From assembly GCA_026745465.1 (NCBI GenBank), contig JACYXH010000701.1, forward strand, positions 271,363-335,362: a DNA stretch of 64,000 bases, in the 5' to 3' direction. Below, piece after piece: positions 35,232-43,749 of this stretch (positions are counted from its first letter, which is position 1; each line of letters opens with the position of its first letter). The notes below the pieces were generated by a model that made no database searches, was not told the DNA's origin, and worked only from the letters and a program-made list of their open reading frames with translations. The translations under genes were made by a program, and so were the position numbers. Origin of the DNA: Lota lota. Its lineage: Eukaryota; Chordata; Actinopteri; Gadiformes; Lotidae.

Positions 35232-36470
35232 TCTTCACCCTTGCCACTTCTAACATCCTACCCTTTAAAAGTGCATCACAAACAGTCTATTCTGCTGCAG
35301 TCTGTGGTTCATTCAACTCAAGCTAGTTACGTGGGAAATTGAGCTATAGCTCTACATTAATCATTCAAACGTTGTGAGAATAGTAAACCAATTGATTTGA
35401 CACAAGGTCCATTTTGAAACACTTGAATAGGTGCACCGTATCACCATCAGCTGCTTAGATGATAAAAACATGAACCCTTCGTACATGGACCGGTCATCAC
35501 CATTTATTTATGTGTTGAGATGATCGCCGCAGTTTTAAATCACCTTGAAGGTCATTTCATGTCAGTCTCATACGAGTGATAGTCTCAAATATACAGTAAG
35601 CCTACACTACATAACACAATATCGGGATTGGCTCCACAATATTCAAGACAATATCCCATTAATCGTTAAAGTCCCTGGTTACCCAAATCCAAACCGGCAA
35701 ATGTGTTCATAAATTAAAAGTTGATATTATTCTTCCATCAAAGATCGATAGAGAAAATATGCTATATAATATGATAAAATACAGTTTGAAAATGGGACAG
35801 GACTATAACCCATAGTTATAGTGTTATGAGTGACAGCTGTGTTTATCCTATGATGACACCAGTGAAGCGACAACTAGGCCAATGCTTGTGATTGGTCAGG
35901 CTTACCATTAGCGCCATTGGTCAATTAGGTGTGAGGTCATTTCTTATATTTTTATATTTGCCATCACATTGACTAGTAGCCTATGCTCTCTGGAAGCTAA
36001 CAACACTAAAACAAAACCTAGCTTGAAGCACGTGACTCGGTGACCAGATAGTTTAGCGGTCCATATAATCAACTTAATATTTGAGGTTATGTTTTCTGAA
36101 AGTATAAAAAGGGACATATTTACGTGTTGCTTATTATCATGGTGAATGCAGTAGGCTACTGTAGGCCTAGTGGAGATTGGGCCCAAAGGTTTACTATGAT
36201 GTGTTTTAAGCTGTGGTTAGCCAGCCAGAAACCAGCCAGAGTCGGCTCCTCCAACAGGGAATCGTTCTGTGTTGTATTGATAGCCTATCGTTAGTATGCT
36301 AATGATATAAAGTCCATATAGAGACCCCCCGCGTAGCGAGGCCGCGTCACAACCTATCATATAGACCCCAGACTAATTACCAACTGTCCAGCCATTAATA
36401 TTCATGAGAAGGTTAGAACCTTTCAACCTTTTCTTTTAACGGGGACTGTTCCTGGAAAACAGGTCTGTCT
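33373..36470. other. NLR upstream region, no gene recognised
   Basis: It should contain the NLR 5' noncoding exon(s) and promoter, but I cannot place them. A segment containing gaactgggtaaagccggtag occurs twice (34096 and 34349). A (CA)n tract is at 35195-35229. Confidence 0.5.
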
Positions 36471-36515
36471 GGTCTTCAGTAGGCCGGTAGTATCAGCCTA
36501 CTGAAGACCAGACCC

Positions 36516-37131
36516 GAGCACTCCACCACCACCACTAGCACCACCACCACATCCACCACCACATCCACATCCACCACCACCACCACCACCATCACCATCA
36601 CCACATCCACCACCACCACATACACCATCACCACCACCACCACCACCACATCCACCACTACCACATCCACCACCACCACCACCTCAACCACCATCACCAC
36701 CACCACCACCACATCCATCACATCCACCACCACATCCACCATCACCAGATCCACCACCACCACATCCACCACCACCAGCACCACCACATCCACCACCATC
36801 ACCACTACCACCACCACCAGCACCATCACCACCACCACCATCACCACCACCACCACATCCACCACCACCACCATATCCACCACCATCACCACCACCACCA
36901 CCACATCCACCACCATCACCACCACCACCACCACCACCACCACCACCACCACCACCACCACCACCTCCACCACCACCTCCACCACCATCACCACCACCAC
37001 CACCACCACATCCACCACCACCACCACCACATCCACCACCATCACCACCACCACCATCATCACCACCACCACCACCACCACCACATCGACCACCATCACC
37101 ACCACCACCACCACCACCACCATCACCAGCC
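36516..37131. repeat. CCA/CAT trinucleotide repeat (~615 bp)
   Basis: Almost pure (CCA)n with interspersed CAT. Both strands have long open frames only because of the 3-bp period. Confidence 0.95.
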
Positions 37132-37611
37132 CCGCTATCGCCCGCTAGGACTGGATGAAATGTTCTGAGGCGACAGTCTGACGGGCTTTCCTCACCGTGC
37201 TGTCGTGTTAGCATGCTACGCTCCATGTAGGAGCATAGTGAGGTGCATGCTCCCTTCATGGAAACGATGTGTGTGTGTGTGTGTGTGAACGCCGTCAGCA
37301 GTAGCGGTTGTACTGTTCACGTTCAAATGTGGCATTAAAGAGATAAATATGGCATTATGAAATAAATGTGGCATTATGAAATATGTCCCCTGAAATAAAT
37401 AAATGGTCCTTTTGAAAAACGTCCTTTTGAAAATACAAACGCATTTATTTCAATATTTTGACTAATTTATATATTTCCCGGTTGATCCATGGCAGATAAA
37501 CATAACGCGGTGCCCAATTGTGTAGCTCATTGGTACAGTCCATGATTCCACCATTTCAAGGAAGGAGAAAAGCTGGTGGTAGACATTAGTCCCGCCCCCC
37601 CCCCCCCCCCC

Positions 37612-38399
37612 TCAAAGATCTCCCCAAAGCCTCTCTATCCGCTGGTCATGGACACTTCTGGCCCGGATGCCACTTCCTCTTTCTGATCGACGGTAAATGC
37701 TCACCGACGAGCAAACACCGTTGTTTTGTCCTCCGTGGTCACCCCTTACTCCAGACGGTTCCCCATACCTAGCAGTGGCTTGAACAAACTGGTCCAACCC
37801 TGTGCTACTTCTGTTGTGGCCTGCAGAAACACACCCAGTCTGCTGAATCCACAGATTCCACCATGGATCGCTATTCTCCACCCACAAATGAAACAAAAAG
37901 CTGTAATTCATCTTCAGTTTTAGGAAGATATTACATGGGTTCTATGCTTATACTGTTATAATACAAAACAGACACACAGAAACGTCTCATAATTACACGT
38001 GACATTACAGAGGAAATTAGGAACCTCAATTTAATAAACCTCTTTACAGTTCCATAGTCTGAGAAAAACAAAACAAGCTGAATATTAACTTGTGTCTTAA
38101 CACACGCGCCTGTGCAGGATGGGTGGTGGTTTATCCTGATGTCATCATAGTCAATCGGATCCACAACTCACTCACACCGGTGTGGATCTTTTTGTTTCTC
38201 ACATTTGCATGCAGGAACTTTTACTTGAGTGAAATGCTTGCACCGCAATGCTCTGTAAATGATCCAGTAAGTCGAGTGTTTAGTCCCCACTGGAATGCAT
38301 TCATCACCCTCATCTTCCTGATCAGCATGTGATTCCCATCTATGTGCCACAGCGAGTTGGGACCTGCAACACTGTGGGTTCTCCGGTTCAGCCGGTGAG
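37612..38399 (-). pseudogene. Relic of an integrase-core (rve-type) gene
   Basis: An acceptor-like cctacag at 38400 is followed by NRRTHSVAGPNSLWHIDGNH, and further on (37800-37612) come RYGEPSGVRGDHGGQNNGV and SVHDQRIERLWGDL. These match the order of blocks in the integrase-core domain proteins common in fish and invertebrate genomes (GPN-LWHIDG...RYG-PSRVR-D-GGEN...HNQRIERLWRD). The parts are in different frames, the middle is missing, and a poly-C run at 37595-37611 truncates the end. Confidence 0.7.
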
Positions 38400-39200
38400 A
38401 CTGTAGGAGAGGGAGAGAGAGGGAGAGACAGAGGAAGATATTATTAAGAGAGTTATTCAGTACAATACAGATTGAGAATATAGCTATTCTACTAAATACA
38501 TATTGTAGAGAATGCTCCTTTTCCACTGAATTTGTCCCATTCTACTTTTGTAAATTGAAATTGAAATAAAAAAAGTGTTCAAACATTTTTTTACGTTGTC
38601 ATTCATAATTTAGAAGTATAAATTCATGTAAACATTTTGTTAAAAAAACTAGTGTTATCAAAATGAACACTTCACATTGTCAATATTTTCTACTTGCTGT
38701 AATCGTTTTGAATTGTAAAGGTTTAAAAAAACAGGAACAAGATGGAGAGATATGAACTTTAACTGAACATTTAGATTGGAAGACACGGGCCCAATGCTGT
38801 TGACACAGCGACATCGATGACAGTCAGCTTCACTGTAGGAGAGAGGGAGGGAGAGAGAAAGAGAGGGAGAGAGAGGAGAGGATAGAGCGAGAGAGATAAA
38901 GGGAGAGAGAGGGAAGGTGGCAGAGAGAGAGGGGGGAGAGAGACAGGAAGGGAGGGAAAGAGGGGGAGAGAGACTGAGAGGGAAGGAGAGAGGGAGGGAG
39001 AAGGAGCGAGGGGGAGAGAGAGGGGAGGCTAGAGCAAGAGGGAGAGAGAGGGAGAGAGAGCGAGGGGGAGAGGTAGAGAGGGGGAGTGAGGGAAAGAGGG
39101 AGAGGTGAAGAGAGGAGAGACACTGAGAGGGAAGGAGAGAGGGTGGGAGAGAGTGAGAGGAGGGAAAGAATGAGGGAAGGAGGGAGAGAGAGCGAGGAAG
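38400..39200. repeat. Inverted copy of the 8.4-9.3 kb region (GA-rich)
   Basis: 38460-38820 is the reverse complement of ~8940-9290, including the block gatgacagtcagcttcactg. 38835-39200 is a purine-rich tract, the mirror of the pyrimidine tract beside TRIM copy 2. Confidence 0.75.
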
Positions 39201-39204
39201 AGTA

Positions 39205-39445
39205 AGGAGAATGTAGCTATTCTACTGAATACATATTGTACTGAGGATGTACCTATTCTACTGAATACATATTGTAGAGAATGTACCTATTCTACTGAAT
39301 ACATATTGTAGAGAATGTACCTATTCTACTGAATACATATTGTAGAGAATGTAACTATTCTACTGAATACATATTGTACTGAGAATGTACCTATTCTACC
39401 GAATACATATAGTAGAGAATGTACCTATTCTACTAAATACATACA
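39205..39445. repeat. 34-37-bp minisatellite, inverted relative to 8045-8425
   Basis: Six or seven units of gaatgtacctattctactgaa plus tacatattgta. Confidence 0.85.
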
Positions 39446-39856
39446 GAAAAAGACCCCATTCTACATTTTGTACATTTTTATTGTAATTAAAAAAGTGTAC
39501 AAACACTTGATTGTTGTCATTCATATTTCAGAAGTAAAAACTAATATAATCGTTTTGTTTAAGAAACTAGAGATTTTTAACATGCACCTGCAAATGTTTA
39601 CAATTTCATATTGTTAAATGTATAAAAACATTCAGCAGTAATCAGATATTGATCAATATAGTATATGTAATCGAATCACGTATCATGGGTTGTATTTTAC
39701 AATAGTCAGGGTTCTTTTCCGAATGAATTCCTTCTTGTCAAATGAAGGCAGTACAACATTAATGCAGTTCTCTCAGATCAACATAGTAGATTCCCATGCA
39801 GGAAACAACATTAGTAGTTTTAGTGGTTTGATTATTTTATTATCAAACAAAAGGTC

Positions 39857-41482
39857 CTAATCTGTTTGATTGACAGGTGAGATGATCAGGGGGGCAGAGT
39901 TTATACCTTTATAATCATAGAGACCTGGACTGAGGAATGGATAGAGAGGCTCAGTAAAAGTGCAGCCAGTAGCTGAGTAAATATGAATCCTGGCTTCCAC
40001 ATCATAGAAGGAGACCAGACCCTCATCATAATCAACAAACACCCCCACCTTCTGGAGCTCAGCTCTCAGAGTGAGACGGACATCAGAGTCATCACTAAAT
40101 ACCAACCCATCGTTGTCTAAGAAAAGAGTCCAGGAGCCATTCTCAGGGGTCAAACTGATCACACCTTTTCTGTTGATGGACTCTCTGGCCACTCCTAAAA
40201 ACCATGCATTCTTGTCTTTAACCTGGACCTCAAAGTAAAATCTCCCTGAGGAGAAGCTCTGCCTCGCGAGAACAAATAGATACCGTGTAAATCTCTTAGG
40301 GTTGTCTGGAAATTTCTTCCTGAAACCTCCATCATTGACTTGTTTCCCATCCTCAGACAGGATGAGCTTTGGATGAGCTGTATCAGGATCCAGAGTCACA
40401 TCTACTTCATACTGCTGGACCCTCTTCAGTTCAGCAGCATCACACAGCTTCTTCATCTCCATGTTCAGTGTCTCCTCCAGCTGATCCAGGGATCTCCTCA
40501 AGGTCCCTACGTATGACGGAGGACGAACTTCCACCGTTGTCCAGTCCCTGCTGGGTGGAGGATTCTTCAGGGATCTGAAGGTCTGGAGGAAGAGGAGGTG
40601 GTCTTCAGTGTGTGAGAGCTGCTTCACCTCTGAGATTCTATTGGTCAGATCTTCTATTTCCTGCTCCAGCTCTTTCATGAGGCCTTCAGCCTCTTTCTCT
40701 GTGGATTTCAGTCTCTCTTTAACCGTTTGGTTGAACTCATCCCGCCACTTTTCAATGTAGCGCATCAGAGCAGTGAAGACCTGCACACCATCAGCTATCT
40801 CTCTGTCTGCGTCTTTGTTGCTCAATTCTACTGTGTCTTTGATCTCCTTAATCTTTAGTTTTCTCTCCTGGATCATCTGCTGAACATCAGTCTCTGTCTT
40901 CCCCAGCTGGGCCGTATTCACTTCATATTCCTCTTTTAGAGGTACAACAGGATGGAACTTGTGGTCTGTCTCTGTGCAGAACAGACACACACACACCTGT
41001 TCAGTCTGGCAGAAGAGCTCCAGAAGTCGGTCGTGTTTCTTACACATCCTGTCTTCCAGACGGTCCATAGGCTCGACCAGCTGATGTTTCTTCAGGACTG
41101 CGACTCTCTGATGTGGCTCCAGGTGGGTTTGGCAGTAAGAGGTAAAACACACTAGGCAGGACTTCACAGCCTTCAGCTGGGTCCCAGTACAGACATCACA
41201 GGGAACTTCTGATGGTTCAACACAAGGCTGCTCTTTGACTCGTACAGAACTTCTAAACTGATAAACCATCTCTGATATGAAGGTATTGACCTGTAAATCA
41301 GGTCTTGTCTGGAACAGCTTGCTGCAAACAGGACATTTGTACTGGACTTGGTCATCCCAGCATGTTGTAATACAGGTTCTGCAGAAGTTGTGTCCACATG
41401 GTGTGTTGACTGGGCTGTTGAGCACATCCAGACAGATGGGACATGAAAAGATATCCTCAGACCAGGAAGAGTCAGACGCCAT
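39857..41482 (-). CDS. TRIM E3 ubiquitin ligase, finTRIM/TRIM25-like (copy 3, intact)
   Basis: 541 residues, the same length and domain order as copy 1: RING (CPICLDVLNSPVNTPCGHNF, ~14-53), B-box 1 (CDVCTGTQL..., ~95-138), B-box 2 (MCKKHDRLLELFCQ..., ~146-184), coiled coil (~190-290) and PRY-SPRY (~355-541, LDPDTAHPKLILSEDGK). All RING Cys/His positions seem present. The ATG follows an acceptor-like tag directly upstream, and AATAAA lies 15-20 nt beyond the stop (39837-39842 on the plus strand). Differences from copy 1 are concentrated in the SPRY variable segments, as expected for ligand-contact loops. Probably a functional, virus-responsive E3 ligase; substrate unknown. It sits 1.1 kb from the endogenous retrovirus. 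Confidence 0.9.
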   Translation of the reverse strand: MASDSSWSEDIFSCPICLDVLNSPVNTPCGHNFCRTCITTCWDDQVQYKCPVCSKLFQTRPDLQVNTFISEMVYQFRSSVRVKEQPCVEPSEVPCDVCTGTQLKAVKSCLVCFTSYCQTHLEPHQRVAVLKKHQLVEPMDRLEDRMCKKHDRLLELFCQTEQVCVCLFCTETDHKFHPVVPLKEEYEVNTAQLGKTETDVQQMIQERKLKIKEIKDTVELSNKDADREIADGVQVFTALMRYIEKWRDEFNQTVKERLKSTEKEAEGLMKELEQEIEDLTNRISEVKQLSHTEDHLLFLQTFRSLKNPPPSRDWTTVEVRPPSYVGTLRRSLDQLEETLNMEMKKLCDAAELKRVQQYEVDVTLDPDTAHPKLILSEDGKQVNDGGFRKKFPDNPKRFTRYLFVLARQSFSSGRFYFEVQVKDKNAWFLGVARESINRKGVISLTPENGSWTLFLDNDGLVFSDDSDVRLTLRAELQKVGVFVDYDEGLVSFYDVEARIHIYSATGCTFTEPLYPFLSPGLYDYKGINSAPLIISPVNQTD

Positions 41483-41984
41483 TCCTAGAAGAAAATTATG
41501 AAAATTAAATTAAAATTTAAACTATATGTTATATGTTGTATACATGCAATGATGTGTTAATATTCATAAATCTGTTGTTATTTCAAGCAAAGCTCTTGAG
41601 CCAACAGGTCGGTACAACAGCACTGAACATAAACACACTGGTCACTATCGACTCTCACACCGCTACCACCGCGAATGAAGGAGCCAACTGCACTCACACA
41701 CAGGGAAGATTCTAACGCCACTACTACTCTGATCCATACTGCTTATCCAGCCGCTACTTTAACGCTACTCTTATCGCTTCTTTTAGAAGAAGACAAGTTA
41801 AGAACAAGACATCTTTCTTCAACAGCAACACCGTACACAGGTTTTGAATATATAACTATTATAGACTCTATACTATTGAGAGAATCGAAATGTGGATACA
41901 AACAAAAAGAAATCAATAAACAAGAGAAAATAAAAGACAGTGGCATAGAGCAACAGGGATGGGGTCTGCATGCAGCTGGGCCTT
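41483..41984. other. Upstream region of TRIM copy 3
   Basis: Shares 41795-41984 with 1770-1960 upstream of TRIM copy 1. A ~200-bp stretch (41560-41790) has no counterpart there. No gene. Confidence 0.55.
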
Positions 41985-42135
41985 AAAAAGGCCTGAAGCC
42001 TTATCTGAACAGTTCTTCTGAAGGAAGATCTGCTTTTTTTCCTTTCCTGGTAATCACTCTGGATGAACGATCACCAGGAAACGACAAATGGCAGATCTTC
42101 CTTCAGAAGAACTGTTCAAATAAAGCTTCAGGCCT
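41985..42135. repeat. Foldback element with 27-bp perfect inverted arms
   Basis: Arms at 42007-42033 and 42091-42117 are perfect reverse complements. Inside, tttcctggt and accaggaaa extend the hairpin, and the outer flanks (aggcctgaagc / gcttcaggcct) pair imperfectly. Confidence 0.85.
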
Positions 42136-42182
42136 TCTTGCATTTAAATTGTACTCCACAATTAAATGAATTAATATACAAC

Positions 42183-42590
42183 CAGAGGCGGGTAGAGTAG
42201 CCAAAAAATTTACTCAAGTAAAAGTACTGTTACTTCAGAATAATATTACTCAAGTAAAAGTAAAACGTAGTCATCCAAATAATTACTTGAGTAAGAGTGA
42301 AAAAGTACTTGGTGAAAAAACTACTCAAGTACTGAGTAACTGTTGAGTAACATCTGATTCATTTTTAACACAAGACAACAAATCAGACAGACAAAAATAC
42401 AAAATAATCATCTTTAGGCAAATTATAGTTCATCCAATCAATAAAATAAATTAAAACAAATTACAAAATAGCTTCAATCAAAATAATTCAGGTAAATTCA
42501 AGTACTTAAAAAATAAAACATAATAATAAGAATAACACCAATAACACCAATTTCCAGGCTGAACTAGAACGAGGCAGCCAATAAACTGTT
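42183..42590. mobile_element. hAT-derived MITE (tactcaagtaaaagta family), split by the ERV
   Basis: Begins cagaggcgggtagagtagcc and contains repeated ttactcaagtaaaagta motifs, typical of an abundant fish non-autonomous hAT repeat. Its right part is probably the 54230-54660 sequence beyond the retrovirus. Diverged copies lie at 12770 and 16110. Confidence 0.65.
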
Positions 42591-42597
42591 TGTGTGT

Positions 42598-43277
42598 TGT
42601 TGTAGAATTTTAGATGACTGGTGGCTGGCTCGATTAAAGGCTAAGACAAATGGATATCCGTAGTTGATTTATTTCATATGCTGCAGCACATAAAAGACAC
42701 CGTTTCAAAGGCAACTCCACATAGAGCAGAGTTCTCGAGAAAGGGCGCCCCGAAGACAGGAGGGACGCCTTTTTATACAGTCGGGTAAACAGTATGTCAG
42801 ATATGACACTAGATGGCGCCATTGGACTGTCTATAATAGGTTCGATGCCCAATTAAAGCTGGACGCCTGGTTTAGGAAGGGAGTATACATTCAAGGTCAG
42901 GCACAGATGCAGTGTTATAGAAAAAGGGAGTTTACTCATATGGGAACAGAGCACCATGCAGGAATACAAGATAGATGGGCATCTGTGGGGAGGTAGGAGC
43001 TCAAAAAAGACAGATAGGTTCGGTGTCCAATTAAAGCTGGACACCTGGTTTAGGAAGGGAGTATACAATCAAGGCCAGGCACAGATACCGTGTTATAGAA
43101 AAAAGGGAGTTTGCTCATATGGGAACAGAGCACCATGCAGGAATACAAGATAGATGGGCATTTGTGGGGAGGTAGGAAGTTAGAAAAAGACAGATAGGTT
43201 CGTAGTGTGCATATCGGAATTAGTTAGTTAGAGCAAGCTGACCTCAGAGATGGGCCTTGGGTCATTTTCCCACCACA
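42598..43277 (-). repeat. ERV 3' LTR
   Basis: 680 bp, same length as the 5' LTR, and I saw no difference. TATA-like TATAAAAA lies at 42770-42777, and AATAAA (minus) at 42668-42673 inside the presumed R region. U3 holds a direct duplication with a 178-bp period (starts 42851 and 43029). Confidence 0.95.
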
Positions 43278-43290
43278 ATTCCTCCCTTTC
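43278..43290 (-). promoter_or_regulatory. ERV polypurine tract
   Basis: On the viral strand GAAAGGGAGGAAT directly precedes the 3' LTR TG. Primes plus-strand DNA synthesis. Confidence 0.8.
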
Positions 43291-43309
43291 GATCATATAT
43301 GATCGATTT

Positions 43310-43749
43310 AAAGGAAAATGACGAAGAATATAAAAGCAATACAGAATCAAGTAAAATCATATAACGTAATAACGAAAATCAATGAAAATCATAAAGGTAT
43401 AATGGAAATATGGAAATCAAGTAAAAGCTTATGAGAATCAATGAAAAATCAATTAATGTATGTTATGTAATAATAAAAATTAATCAAAATCATTAAATGC
43501 ATAATGTCAAATGAAATCGAACACAGTATATCATGTAATAATAGAAAAATCAATTAAAATCAATCAATGTTTATAATGTAATAATGAAAATCTATTGAAA
43601 TCATAAAGGTATAATGTAAAAAATAAACTCAGTGCTGGCCGTCGCGCATATGGCTCCTTGAAAAAACCCCATAAGGTCAGGACTTTAAACCCGCCTTTTT
43701 GATGGGGAAAAAGGCGCGATATGGTTGCACAGCCAGTGGACCGTACAAT
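43310..43749. repeat. ERV 3' noncoding region with degenerate AT-rich repeats
   Basis: 43310-43630 is built of variants of taataatgaaaatcaat. The remaining ~120 bp before env has a hairpin-prone segment. It could hold an RNA export or stability element, but nothing is proven. Confidence 0.55.

Noticed and set aside
36476-37259. Long Val- or Gly-rich open frames on the minus strand
   Set aside because: They come from an uninterrupted CCA/CAT trinucleotide repeat; any frame stays open and no domain exists.
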